Shown here one piece after another: positions 40,155 to 48,725 of a stretch of DNA of 54,614 nt; positions within the stretch are counted from its first letter, which is position 1, and each line of letters starts with the position of its first letter. The notes under the pieces are model-generated. The model worked only from the letters and a program-made list of their open reading frames with translations, did not search any database and was not told the DNA's origin. Source of the stretch: a virus. Location of the stretch: IMG/VR virus record IMGVR_UViG_3300047199_000011, positions 1 through 54,614 of that record; one strand, given 5' to 3'. The position numbers and the translations under genes are program-made.

Positions 40155-40486
40155 TTTCTAAACAGGCTCAGAACTGACAGGAGTAGGCCTAACACCGCCA
40201 ATCCGTAGGATATGTACACGCTAGCCATCGAGGCCTTCCCACGTAACTCAGCCCGCGACTCCCGTAAGTCCTGAATATCCTTCTGTAAGGCAGTGATATC
40301 TGCCTTGGTTATGAACGTTGACGCTTGGTCTTTGAGCGTAGCTCTAAACTCATTCATGCTTTCAAGGCGCTTGTCCATTGATTCTAAAGCCACAACAGTC
40401 GCCTTCTCCACTGAAGCTATCTTCGTTTCGATGTAATCCTTCAATGGGATGAAGTCAGTTTGTCTACGCTCGCCCACCGGGCCCAT
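40151..40486 (-). CDS. Coiled coil with C-terminal membrane anchor (111 aa)
   Basis: A charged coiled coil (about residues 20-85, IASVEKATVVALESMDKRLE) ends in one membrane span (about 88-107, YISYGLAVLGLLLSVLSLF). This C-tail anchor plan is common among phage accessory holins. It overlaps the zinc-ribbon gene by four bases. Confidence 0.7.
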   Translation of the reverse strand: MGPVGERRQTDFIPLKDYIETKIASVEKATVVALESMDKRLESMNEFRATLKDQASTFITKADITALQKDIQDLRESRAELRGKASMASVYISYGLAVLGLLLSVLSLFRK

Positions 40487-40488
40487 CG

Positions 40489-40893
40489 TTATTCACATTC
40501 TCCAGCCGGACCTTGTGGTCCTTTATCACCCTGAGGGCCAGTGGGGCCTTTAGGGCCAACAGGGCCTTGTACGCCTTCTGCACCTAAGGGACCTTGAGTA
40601 GTAGGGCCAATGTCACCAGTTTCACCAACGGGGCCTTGATCGCCCTGAGGGCCAACTAATCCTTGAGCGCCAGTAGGGCCACTCTTACCTTTTGTAACTA
40701 ATCCCACGGGACCCATAGGGCCGGTAGGACCCTTTTCGCCAACGGGGCCAGCGATACCTTCAGCACCCATCGGGCCTTGATCTCCAACAAAGTTCGCACA
40801 AGGCTCATTTGCTCTTAATCCCCCCACAGGAGGACACTTCGCACAACCTGCTACCAATAACACACCCAACAACACCAACCCCAACCTTCTCAT
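40489..40893 (-). CDS. Collagen-like lipoprotein (134 aa)
   Basis: Lipoprotein signal LLVAGC near residue 17, then after a short Cys-containing linker about 30 Gly-X-Y triplets (GPMGAEGIAGPVGEKGPTG and so on) broken once by LVTK, with a Cys-containing end. Such triplet runs form collagen-like triple helices. As a late gene next to a protease and holin-like genes it would be tethered in the host envelope by its lipid. It could also be a virion spike. Confidence 0.85.
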   Translation of the reverse strand: MRRLGLVLLGVLLVAGCAKCPPVGGLRANEPCANFVGDQGPMGAEGIAGPVGEKGPTGPMGPVGLVTKGKSGPTGAQGLVGPQGDQGPVGETGDIGPTTQGPLGAEGVQGPVGPKGPTGPQGDKGPQGPAGECE

Positions 40894-40906
40894 GCTACCT
40901 CCTTTG

Positions 40907-41740
40907 TTATGTTGCTTTCCTTATTGTCCAGAAGTCATCTGCTAACGATGACATATACCTGAAGGGCATAGTAAAGTACCCTTTATTACCCCAGCCAGTT
41001 CCCCAAGAGTTCTTAACAAGGAACCTCTCTGTGGTCTTATCATATCCAACAGCGCATACGGCATGGCCGCCGATAACGCGCTCTGTGTAATCCGGTATTG
41101 GGACTTCTCCGGTTTCAGAAACTGCTTTCGATTCAAAGCTAGTGTATACCGTAAAACCAAATACGAACGGATAGCCTTCAGCCAAGCAGTTTAACATATC
41201 ATCAACGCTGTACAGCCGCAGGTAAGATGATATTTTATGCTTGCTCGCTTCTGCATAAGCGCTCGCGGGCGGTTCGACATTGAAGTTCTTGATGTCGTAT
41301 GACCATGCACTCTCATAGCAATAACCCTGGCTTACGAGTGTCTTTATCCCATCACGAAGAAACGCTCCAGAGTCGAAACATTCGTTCCCTTCGATGAGTC
41401 TTTCATTGTAGTAAATGAACAACCTGCTGACATCTGTGTGGATATTGTCGGGTACATTATCCAGGTACTCAAGATTACCCGCTATCGCAAAAGCCGTACA
41501 AGCACCCAGGTCACCCTGATGTTGGATCTCGGAACACTTGGCGCGCAGGTCAACCTTATCAGGTATAGGTATCGGGACTGCTGTTATCTTCTTCTTGAAA
41601 GGAATATCGCGGACATCCGGTCTATCAGGCATCCAACCGAAACGATGGTTCTTCATCTTAGGCAGAGCATTGTTTGGTAGGTTGCCATACTGCCGCTCAG
41701 GAATCTCGGGACAAACTTTCTTCTTCTTTCCCCAGCACAT
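40907..41740 (-). CDS. Papain-like C1 cysteine protease (277 aa)
   Basis: Peptidase family C1 with the active-site residues in order: Q75 and C81 in HQGDLGACTAFA, H226 in GGHAVCAVGY and N244 in KNSWGTGWG. Residues 1-60 form a Lys/Pro-rich N-terminus and no signal peptide is visible. It is a peptide-bond hydrolase, not a peptidoglycan lytic enzyme by family. It sits beside the collagen-like lipoprotein and holin-like genes, so it may act in the envelope, in lysis, or in virion maturation. Its substrate is unknown. Confidence 0.9.
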   Translation of the reverse strand: MCWGKKKKVCPEIPERQYGNLPNNALPKMKNHRFGWMPDRPDVRDIPFKKKITAVPIPIPDKVDLRAKCSEIQHQGDLGACTAFAIAGNLEYLDNVPDNIHTDVSRLFIYYNERLIEGNECFDSGAFLRDGIKTLVSQGYCYESAWSYDIKNFNVEPPASAYAEASKHKISSYLRLYSVDDMLNCLAEGYPFVFGFTVYTSFESKAVSETGEVPIPDYTERVIGGHAVCAVGYDKTTERFLVKNSWGTGWGNKGYFTMPFRYMSSLADDFWTIRKAT

Positions 41741-41748
41741 AAGCCCTC

Positions 41749-42117
41749 CTATACGTAAGAGTAAACTAAACTAACGCTGACTACTGCGGAAGCTGTTGTA
41801 CAATTTAAGACCAATGCTTTATTCGTTTCCGATTCATAGAGCCAGATACCCGGATACGCGCTGCGCGAGTAATACGAAGGAAATGCCGAACCAGAAAGAG
41901 TCCTGAAGAACGTTTCAGTCAACTGAGTTCCGCCCGCGCCATTACGGATGTAACAGTTCGTTCCTCCGATGCTGATGCTCACGGATAATGAGTAAATCCG
42001 AATCTTCTTGTTTGCTACTGCCGCAAGGATAACCGTAGACTGATCGCCTACGGTAGTGGAAGCATAAGCAACTGTCTTGGTGCCGACTATCCCGACATTG
42101 GTATCTAATGAGCCCAT
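41749..42117 (-). CDS. Small beta-rich virion protein (122 aa)
   Basis: A Thr/Ser/Val-rich beta protein (KTVAYASTTVGDQSTVILAAVANK) without membrane spans, one of several similar small proteins here. It may be a tail or decoration protein. No family recognised. Confidence 0.7.
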   Translation of the reverse strand: MGSLDTNVGIVGTKTVAYASTTVGDQSTVILAAVANKKIRIYSLSVSISIGGTNCYIRNGAGGTQLTETFFRTLSGSAFPSYYSRSAYPGIWLYESETNKALVLNCTTASAVVSVSLVYSYV

Positions 42118-42447
42118 TTAATCTCCTAACGTATAGATTGCTATAGTAACAGTGCCTGATGTAGGCGCTACCACACAAGATGTTTTAATCTGTAAATACG
42201 GAAAATAACAACCACAATCCTGCACCATGTTAGTCGCCGAAGACAAAGGAAACGACGCACGAAGAAATGAATTTGACATATCTGCACTACGAGAACCATA
42301 AATACTCACAGTCACTTCTTGGTTGAGGGAGTTCTCGAATATCATAGTCTTAGTATGCCCCCAACGAATATCAGTGATAGCAGAATCGTGCGAATCCGTA
42401 TCGCGTATCGCTTCGTTATTGAATAAGAGTTTCTCCTCAACGTTCAT
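42118..42447 (-). CDS. Small beta-rich virion protein (109 aa)
   Basis: The 109-residue product has alternating strands (TKTMIFENSLNQEVTVSIYG...SGTVTIAIYTLG), a jelly-roll-like pattern. It abuts the previous gene by one base. Role in the virion inferred from position only. Confidence 0.7.
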   Translation of the reverse strand: MNVEEKLLFNNEAIRDTDSHDSAITDIRWGHTKTMIFENSLNQEVTVSIYGSRSADMSNSFLRASFPLSSATNMVQDCGCYFPYLQIKTSCVVAPTSGTVTIAIYTLGD

Positions 42448-42449
42448 TA

Positions 42450-43016
42450 TTACACCTCATACCAGTCATATAACATTGTATAAGAGTTGCTACCCGAAGT
42501 CGAAGCCATCCGAATAAGATACTTAGTATTCGCCTTGAGTATTAAGTGATGGTCGTAATCACTCATCAATGACAACGCATCAGTTCCGACAGGATGAATA
42601 CTACCGAGTATAAGCGTTCCTGTAGCAGTCACCGTAGGTGTGTGATAAAATAATGTACTTCCTACCGTAGCTGAGTTCCTGTCCCTATTATAAGTTGTCA
42701 GTGCCGTGCCGTTATTAGACAACGTAGCACCTTCGTATATCTCCACCCTGCCTGTAGCAATCCAACGGATAGCAAATATCATATTAGCTTTGATGGTGGC
42801 ATGAGTAACAACAGCTAGGTCATAGTTCACTCCGTTAGCAAGTCCGCTAGCATAACGCCAGCAAAAGAACCTTTGCTGGTCGATTATCTTCTGATGGGAA
42901 CTAGAAGCACTACACACATCAAGACGCTCTTTCGAGTTGTCGGTTGATATGCTGACTGTCTTCGTCCCGTCATCGTTGCGTATCGTTACGTCTTGTGAAC
43001 CGTATAGGTCAGCCAT
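42450..43016 (-). CDS. Beta-rich virion protein (188 aa)
   Basis: A mixed beta protein with regular strands (DLAVVTHATIKANMIFAIRWIATGRVEIYEG). It overlaps its upstream neighbour by eight bases. It resembles other receptor- or head-fibre proteins of this region. No family recognised. Confidence 0.7.
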   Translation of the reverse strand: MADLYGSQDVTIRNDDGTKTVSISTDNSKERLDVCSASSSHQKIIDQQRFFCWRYASGLANGVNYDLAVVTHATIKANMIFAIRWIATGRVEIYEGATLSNNGTALTTYNRDRNSATVGSTLFYHTPTVTATGTLILGSIHPVGTDALSLMSDYDHHLILKANTKYLIRMASTSGSNSYTMLYDWYEV

Positions 43017-43209
43017 TCTTCGCTATCCCAATTAAGTCATCCAGCCGCTTGACCACTTCAACCAAGTTACGGTTGACTTGAGCAAGAAGCTGAATGGTGA
43101 GGATAGGCGTATTGCCTTGGATAATCTCTACCTTGTCAGCGGGTTTCGGTGCTTCCTGAGGAGGTACTGTCCCCCCTTGAGTCTGGTATACTTGTTTACC
43201 CTTAGCCAT
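43009..43209 (-). CDS. Small protein (66 aa)
   Basis: A Gln/Pro-rich start (TQGGTVPPQEAPKP) then a helix (TIQLLAQVNRNLVEVVKRLDDLIG). Possibly a coiled-coil adaptor or head-fibre connector. Function unknown. Confidence 0.65.
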   Translation of the reverse strand: MAKGKQVYQTQGGTVPPQEAPKPADKVEIIQGNTPILTIQLLAQVNRNLVEVVKRLDDLIGIAKNG

Positions 43210-43229
43210 GCGCCTATCCTCCCTTTCAG

Positions 43230-44162
43230 TTACGGTAAGTTGTTACCGATTATTGTTGAGTACACGCTCTGAGCCGCGCCTTCGCGGTTCGTCATTATAA
43301 CGCGTACTGTTCCTGTCGATGCTACTGGAACCTCAATCGGAGGATCGAAGAACAACTGTTCAGTTCCACCCTGATGAGGTATGAACCCTACGGCCTTGGT
43401 CACTAACGTGCCGATAGGCCCTACTTGAACCTCTGCCTTCATGCCGCCAGAAGCTGCGAAGATAACGCTCCTGAGCAGGAAGGTTGTTCCGGTAACGGTG
43501 TAGTCGTTGTTACCAGTATCCACGGTTGTCCCGTAATCATGCACCTCAGTCGAAGAAGCAATGGCGCCTTCAACAACGGAAACATAGATCGGGTTGGTTA
43601 CGCCGTTAGCAGTGGAGTTAGCGCTAACCTTAACTGCGTCATCCGCGAGTGTTAGGTTGCGGATGTCCAGGTCAGAAGCATCAACGGTGATTGAATTTCC
43701 ACCGTCCGCTATTGTAACCGAACCGTCCATCGTTACCCACAGTGCGCCGTTGGCGTTTACGTAGACTTTCGACCAATCACCTTCAGCCGGAGTAATACCT
43801 GCAAGAGCATCATCCCTCTCGGCGAGCAACGTAGGACCCGTTGCTGGGTCGGCTGCCACAGCATCCTCCTCATAAGCCTGAGGAAGGTTACTGATGATTA
43901 ACCTACCATCAGCGTCCACTAACGGGACGTAATCAGTACCTGACCCATCCTTGACGGTGTTAGCGAAGATAAGGACATTGTCCTCACCTGCCGCAGTACC
44001 GGCGCGGAGGTCATCGATTGTTACAGTACCGGTGACATTGATAGCACCACCGGTTATTGTTATAGCACTTGTGCCGTCCGAAAGCTCCACGAATATCGGA
44101 TTTGCTACCGCATTAGCACCAGTGTCTTTTGAAACTAGGGTTGGAAAAGATCCATCAGCCAT
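43230..44162 (-). CDS. Beta-rich virion protein (310 aa)
   Basis: AAGGAGG precedes the start. The product is rich in Val, Thr, Asp and Gly with repeated beta strands (SAITITGGAINVTGTVTIDDL, TVNADGALWVTMDGSV-like) and no membrane span. It looks like a decoration or fibre-type structural protein. Confidence 0.75.
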   Translation of the reverse strand: MADGSFPTLVSKDTGANAVANPIFVELSDGTSAITITGGAINVTGTVTIDDLRAGTAAGEDNVLIFANTVKDGSGTDYVPLVDADGRLIISNLPQAYEEDAVAADPATGPTLLAERDDALAGITPAEGDWSKVYVNANGALWVTMDGSVTIADGGNSITVDASDLDIRNLTLADDAVKVSANSTANGVTNPIYVSVVEGAIASSTEVHDYGTTVDTGNNDYTVTGTTFLLRSVIFAASGGMKAEVQVGPIGTLVTKAVGFIPHQGGTEQLFFDPPIEVPVASTGTVRVIMTNREGAAQSVYSTIIGNNLP

Positions 44163-44172
44163 GTTAGCCTCC

Positions 44173-44415
44173 TTAACGTTCGTTAATCAGCTCGCCCGCT
44201 GAAATCTTGCGAGTCCGTATCTCCTTGAGCTCAAGCTCAAGAAGCATTATCTTTGCTTCCAGTTCAAGAATCCTGCCTTTCTTGAAATCTTCTATGTCCT
44301 GCTTATAGCGAGCGATACGCGATATCCGCTCCTGGATCTGTACCTCAATCCACTTGTCCTCGATCTCTTTAGTGGGTGAAACCAACCACTGTTGTCTTTC
44401 GCCAATGTCTGCCAT
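44173..44415 (-). CDS. Coiled-coil protein (80 aa)
   Basis: Nearly all helical, with heptads from about residue 22 to 72 (KWIEVQIQERISRIARYKQDIEDF). It sits between structural genes and may be a tail or head connector helix. Function unknown. Confidence 0.7.
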   Translation of the reverse strand: MADIGERQQWLVSPTKEIEDKWIEVQIQERISRIARYKQDIEDFKKGRILELEAKIMLLELELKEIRTRKISAGELINER

Positions 44416-44418
44416 AGG

Positions 44419-44823
44419 TTAAGGTACTTCTTGATATCCTATAATGCACGCTTGAAAGTCAGCTGTCGTATCAGGCCCGTGATGGGTTGCCTTAACGTCA
44501 ACTACAGACGCCGCTGCTATCTTCAACGGTGTACTAAAGTCAAAGTCCACCGTCCTATCTGTCGTTCTCTTGGTCATCCTTATTACTGAATCTATGTACA
44601 CATCCCAGCGTGCGTTGACAACGCCGGTGCAAATAATCTTGGTCAGATACTTCTCTCCGTTTGAAGGAGCCGTCACTATGGTCGTTTCTGTATCCTGCGA
44701 TACGGAAGTTACCTCCCCGGTAAATAAGACCGAGTTATTAGTAAGTATCTCGTCGATTGTGATTTTACCACTCACATCTGCGAGTGAAGCAAGTCTTCCT
44801 TCTATGTATTCCGGGATAGGCAT
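44419..44823 (-). CDS. Small beta-rich virion protein (134 aa)
   Basis: The C-terminal half is beta-rich (TETTIVTAPSNGEKYLTKIICTG ...VDVKATHHGPDTTADF). It is related in style to the neighbours at 44824 and 45190. Probably a tail or head decoration component. Confidence 0.7.
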   Translation of the reverse strand: MPIPEYIEGRLASLADVSGKITIDEILTNNSVLFTGEVTSVSQDTETTIVTAPSNGEKYLTKIICTGVVNARWDVYIDSVIRMTKRTTDRTVDFDFSTPLKIAAASVVDVKATHHGPDTTADFQACIIGYQEVP

Positions 44824-45180
44824 TTAGCTTGAACACACCTTGATCAATATCTCGAATGTGTCGTTAGGTATTACATTAAACAAATTCACGGTAAAGTTAT
44901 CTGTAACGGGGGTGGGCGTGACGTCATTTATCACCCCCGTACAGATTAGGAACTGGCGAATCATCACGCCGTTAGCGTCAATTATCTCGAAGTCGAATGT
45001 CGTAGTAGGGCTTGTAGAACGAACAACAATCTGGCGAATAAACTTCTCTCCAGTAATCCCGGTAGTGGTATAAGTCCACGAACCAGGACCCCCCGGCCCC
45101 CCTCCGCCAGTTGTGGTAGGAGTTTCGTGTATGGTTGTTGAATCAACGCAGATTGGCTCAGCCACCGCTCTACTAGGCAT
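44824..45180 (-). CDS. Small beta-rich virion protein (118 aa)
   Basis: A Gly/Pro-rich loop (TTTGGGGPGGPGSW) is followed by strands (FIRQIVVRSTSPTTTFDFEIID). No family recognised. Its stop is adjacent to the next gene's start. Confidence 0.7.
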   Translation of the reverse strand: MPSRAVAEPICVDSTTIHETPTTTGGGGPGGPGSWTYTTTGITGEKFIRQIVVRSTSPTTTFDFEIIDANGVMIRQFLICTGVINDVTPTPVTDNFTVNLFNVIPNDTFEILIKVCSS

Positions 45181-45189
45181 TGTGACTCC

Positions 45190-45480
45190 TTAATAGAGTA
45201 TGACTATAAGCACACCACTCGCATCGCTCAAAGTAACAGATAAGCCGTCAACGGAAGCTCCGTACCAATCAATTTGATTGATATCTCCTGCCGCTCCGGT
45301 ACTCGTAACCGCTATGACAGCTTTACCGTCTTTATCAGTGATAGTACAGGTATCTGCCGCGCCCGCTGCGGTGAAAGTAAAAGCCAACACCTTTAACCGC
45401 ATCGCAGTCACGGGAGTAGCATCCGTGCCGCCTGTTACCCTGAAACCGTATGAATTGCTTGTTACTGTCGCTAACGCCAT
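45190..45480 (-). CDS. Small beta-rich virion protein (96 aa)
   Basis: The product alternates small residues and strands (LKVLAFTFTAAGAADTCTITDKDGKAVIAV). Together with 44419 and 44824 it may form a decoration or head-completion set. No family recognised. Confidence 0.7.
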   Translation of the reverse strand: MALATVTSNSYGFRVTGGTDATPVTAMRLKVLAFTFTAAGAADTCTITDKDGKAVIAVTSTGAAGDINQIDWYGASVDGLSVTLSDASGVLIVILY

Positions 45481-45481
45481 G

Positions 45482-45928
45482 TTATTTCTCCCTTCGTAGA
45501 TTCTCTACGGAACGAGGATCTTCAGGGTTCAAGGCGCGTTGGATGTAACGGTAACGCTCGATTTTCGCAGCGTTTCTTGCAGACCACGCCATGTGCTTAC
45601 GAACCGCACCAGGATTCTTGCCCGGGAAGCGCATCTCATCACGAGTAGGCATACCTTCACGAAGCTCACCTTCAATTTGCTCCGCTTCCTTTACCATACC
45701 GTCTTTCTGCGCCCCGCGCAACCGAGGTGGTTCTCTGTCAGCTATGGCCTGATCTATCCTATCAATCTGCTTCTGGATGACCGCTTGGTCTATCTGAGCA
45801 GCAGGGGTTCCTTTACCGTACTCCACCGCTTCTTTCTGTGTGTCCTGAAGTTCACGCTTCGTGTCAAGCAGGCTTTCTTTCTCTGCCGGACTTAGGATTT
45901 CTTTTATCTTACCGCTTCCTCGTACCAT
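45482..45928 (-). CDS. Charged helical head-region protein (148 aa)
   Basis: Strongly charged, helical and basic/acidic alternating (EKESLLDTKRELQDTQKEAVEYG; AARAAKIERYRYIQRALN-like end). It follows the C1q-like gene after a hairpin. A head-completion or connector role is possible. Confidence 0.7.
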   Translation of the reverse strand: MVRGSGKIKEILSPAEKESLLDTKRELQDTQKEAVEYGKGTPAAQIDQAVIQKQIDRIDQAIADREPPRLRGAQKDGMVKEAEQIEGELREGMPTRDEMRFPGKNPGAVRKHMAWSARNAAKIERYRYIQRALNPEDPRSVENLRREK

Positions 45929-45947
45929 GCCTTCCTCCTTTTAAGTA

Positions 45948-45987
45948 GGCGGGTAAGGGGTGAAAGGTAAGCCGCCCTTCACCCGCC
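45948..45987. terminator. Stem-loop after the C1q-like gene
   Basis: GGCGGGT (45948-45954) pairs with ACCCGCC (45981-45987), with AAGGG and CCCTT able to pair inside. On the - strand no U run follows. It could be a weak terminator or an RNA-processing/stability stem that separates capsid transcripts from downstream ones. Confidence 0.4.
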
Positions 45988-45995
45988 CAACTACG

Positions 45996-46661
45996 TTATG
46001 CTATTTTCAATAGCGAGATTGAACAAACAATCTCTGCTGTGTTCGTGGTACCTGCAAGCTGCAATGTAAGCGCAGCAGGACAGTTATCAGACCTTAAAGA
46101 AACTACCGCACCAGCACCGAGAGTAAGTAACGCTGTACCATTGATGTTCTGCGTACCGGCTCCGGTACCGAAACACGTACCGGCTTGTTTAGCCGCTCCG
46201 ACATACAGCGACATAGCGCCAGCTTCAGCACAGGTAATTTCCCAGTCGATCTTATACACACCAGCGTTAGTTACGGTGATATCGCCAGAATCAGCGACCA
46301 TCGTAAACCCGGCTGTGTTGCTGGCTCCGGGGCCGTGAAACAGCGCCTTGCCGTTATCTGCCGCAATAGTAGCCCCGACATCAGCTACCGTCTGGAAGAA
46401 ATTGGCATACTGCGTTATTCCAGATGTATCGGTATCAGTATCAACAGGAGCTCCAGCAGTATCAATCGTAAGAGCGGTAGGTTTCACCGTTCCATAACGA
46501 AGTGCGCCTGTTGAGCTTCCCCAGTAATAATAGGGAACCCCACCGATGTTCTGAATCAATACACCATCCTCATCAGCTACGAGGACTTCAACGTCGTTAT
46601 GGCCAACATACAGACCATGGACGCCACATACTTTATTGAAATGCGTGATTCCATGACTCAT
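45996..46661 (-). CDS. C1q-like beta-jelly-roll virion protein (221 aa)
   Basis: The N-terminal part (about 1-60) is a head-binding-like domain (CGVHGLYVGHNDVEVLVAD). The C-terminal part from about 75 resembles a C1q/TNF-type jelly roll (FTMVADSGDITVTNAGVYKIDWEITC...GAVVSLRSDNCPAALTL). Such domains trimerise and are found at the ends of fibres. The gene sits just after the capsid gene, so it may decorate the head. Confidence 0.75.
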   Translation of the reverse strand: MSHGITHFNKVCGVHGLYVGHNDVEVLVADEDGVLIQNIGGVPYYYWGSSTGALRYGTVKPTALTIDTAGAPVDTDTDTSGITQYANFFQTVADVGATIAADNGKALFHGPGASNTAGFTMVADSGDITVTNAGVYKIDWEITCAEAGAMSLYVGAAKQAGTCFGTGAGTQNINGTALLTLGAGAVVSLRSDNCPAALTLQLAGTTNTAEIVCSISLLKIA

Positions 46662-46749
46662 GGCACCCTCCTATTTGAGGGCAGGGAGGAGAGGTTCTCG
46701 TTCCCCTCGATTAAGGATGGTATAGACACCCACCTCCCCACCGTTTTGT

Positions 46750-47646
46750 TTACGCTACGTTCATCCCGTAGATCCAAGTCCAGTCGCTAAAGCCGTAGCT
46801 GTAGCGGGTGTAGCAGGACCACTTCGAGATGTAGGTATCGAAATCCTTGTCTTTGTTGAACTCGACAGGGATACGATTGAACCACTTCAAGTACATCTTC
46901 GCCATGCGGCTATCGATAAGGAACCAGTTGTTGCTGTCCGTAAGATAGTCCCACACGATGATTTTGTACTTGCCTTTGCTGTAATTCAGATTGTTATCTG
47001 CGGTATCCAGCTTACCGGGCGTGCTCACTATTTCCCACGCCGTTTCCTCCAAGGCCGGAGGTACGAGGAGAGTATCTCCCCGCGCGGTCAAGAGGTTCCC
47101 GGTTTCATCCGTGAACTGCCTCATCAGTAATCGAGCTGCCTCGATTCCTGTCTGGGACAATGCGGTTGTACCGATATTGCTCACGGTTCCTGCTGTGCCT
47201 ATACGGGTATGAGCCGCATTGCACAATGACAGGCCGTCCCCACCGGTGAAGATGGTGGTGTTGAACGCGTTGTTAAAAGGTGATGCGGCGTGCTTCTCTT
47301 TGGTTCTCCGCGCCACCACTGCCAGCTGAGCCGGCCTCTTGTTGATGATGGAATACAGATCATCATCCACGAGCTTCCTCTCAACCTTCATGCCTTTTAC
47401 CCACTCTTTATGGGTGTAGGAAACCCTGTACTGTTGCTTGAAATCATCGTACGGGATTGTCCCTGTAAACTCCTCCAGATCGCCAATACCACCGATGCTC
47501 AGGTCGTATTCGGTTGCCTTGTTTGACGTTTCCACGCCATACAGAGCATCCAGCTGGCCTTCCGGGAGAGCATACTCATCCATAAATATCTTGCGAAGTC
47601 CTGGGTCGAGTAGATACCCAAAACCTTCACTCGTGACTATACCCAT
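46750..47646 (-). CDS. Major capsid protein, gpT-like (298 aa)
   Basis: The sequence matches Mu gpT-type HK97-fold capsid proteins in length and layout. The N-terminal region (SEGFGYLLDPGLRKIFMDEYALPEG) has the typical linker, and a long E-loop-like region holds the charged helix with KERKLVDDDLYS-type residues. Later strands (KYKIIVWDYLTDSNNWFLIDS) form the P-domain. AAAGGAG precedes the start. Order after terminase, portal and scaffold supports it. Confidence 0.85.
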   Translation of the reverse strand: MGIVTSEGFGYLLDPGLRKIFMDEYALPEGQLDALYGVETSNKATEYDLSIGGIGDLEEFTGTIPYDDFKQQYRVSYTHKEWVKGMKVERKLVDDDLYSIINKRPAQLAVVARRTKEKHAASPFNNAFNTTIFTGGDGLSLCNAAHTRIGTAGTVSNIGTTALSQTGIEAARLLMRQFTDETGNLLTARGDTLLVPPALEETAWEIVSTPGKLDTADNNLNYSKGKYKIIVWDYLTDSNNWFLIDSRMAKMYLKWFNRIPVEFNKDKDFDTYISKWSCYTRYSYGFSDWTWIYGMNVA

Positions 47647-47658
47647 GGTACGCTCCTT

Positions 47659-48462
47659 TTAGTTCTCTTGCACGCCGAAGATGTGGTCTTTCAATAAGAC
47701 CTTGTAATAAATCCTCGGACCGTTTCCACCCTTCGCACCATCGAGGCTATTGTGACCCCTGAACATCGCGGGAGTCATAACCTCAAATCCAGCGTCCCTA
47801 TCGATGAAAGTTTCAACGATACGGATGTTGGTTGCTCCGTTGATGGCTGTACCGTCACCTGACGTGACATACAAACCATCAGCCGTTAAAGGATGGCTAT
47901 ATTTATACGCAGGTGAAATAATCACTGCGGTGTCAGTACCAGCTCCGGTACCAACTAGGGCTGTATCCATCGTCGCTGAACCAGCTGCGGCGGCGGTTAA
48001 CAACCTGAGTGAACCCTTTACTCCAGCTGCCGACAACGGGAAATAAACCCACGAACCATCGATATCATCCGGCAAGTTAGGAATCGTTACCGTAGTACCT
48101 AAGGTTGAGGTTAACGCCACGTCGTTGGCCGCGTCCATCGCCTGCTCCACCATATACACCGCGAACGGGTTGATGATAGCTTTCGCATAGCAGGGGCCGA
48201 TGACTGTTGAATAACCACTGGCCACGCTAATCGGTGAGGATGTAGTCACCGTTTCACACGAGATGCCGAGAGCATCGATTGCTTGATTGGCAGGAGTCGC
48301 ATTATAGGCGCTAATAAAGCTGTTCCCCTCATCCGTACCTGCATCAGGGTCAGCAGTGCCTTTCATGAGAAACTCACCATGAACAATCGTTGTCGCGTCG
48401 TACACCGGAACGTCACGAAGAATAATCTCCGCGCCGGTTAAATCATAGCTCCAATGTGCCAT
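47659..48462 (-). CDS. Structural protein, decoration-like (267 aa)
   Basis: An Ala/Thr/Gly-rich protein of 267 residues between scaffold and capsid genes, with strands around IVHGEFLMKGTADPDAGTDEG and helix-turn segments (VEQAMDAANDVALTSTL). Position suggests a capsid decoration or minor capsid protein. It could instead be a second head protein of capsid fold. Confidence 0.7.
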   Translation of the reverse strand: MAHWSYDLTGAEIILRDVPVYDATTIVHGEFLMKGTADPDAGTDEGNSFISAYNATPANQAIDALGISCETVTTSSPISVASGYSTVIGPCYAKAIINPFAVYMVEQAMDAANDVALTSTLGTTVTIPNLPDDIDGSWVYFPLSAAGVKGSLRLLTAAAAGSATMDTALVGTGAGTDTAVIISPAYKYSHPLTADGLYVTSGDGTAINGATNIRIVETFIDRDAGFEVMTPAMFRGHNSLDGAKGGNGPRIYYKVLLKDHIFGVQEN

Positions 48463-48463
48463 T

Positions 48464-48724
48464 TTAGACTCCTTTTAGTTTGTTCTCCCTATAGGCAGCC
48501 GATTCTACAATCTTCTGCCATTTCGGTTGTTTGAAGGCCGCATACGGATGATTGAGAGAGCCGCTAATGTCATATTGAAAAGGCAACCCACATTTCCGGC
48601 AGCGGTACCGTAGTCTGTAAGGTGTGATATTCTCAACATAACGTATCGCATTGCTCCCACAAACGGGACAATTAAGATTGCCCCTATATGCTCCTGGATT
48701 ATTATCTTTCCTAAAGATCCCCAT
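48464..48724 (-). CDS. Zinc-ribbon small protein (86 aa)
   Basis: CPVCGSN (about 19-25) and CRKCGLP (about 42-48) supply a zinc ribbon; the C-terminal tail is helical. It lies between the scaffold and decoration genes. A role in head assembly is inferred from position only. Confidence 0.65.
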   Translation of the reverse strand: MGIFRKDNNPGAYRGNLNCPVCGSNAIRYVENITPYRLRYRCRKCGLPFQYDISGSLNHPYAAFKQPKWQKIVESAAYRENKLKGV

Positions 48725-48725
48725 A

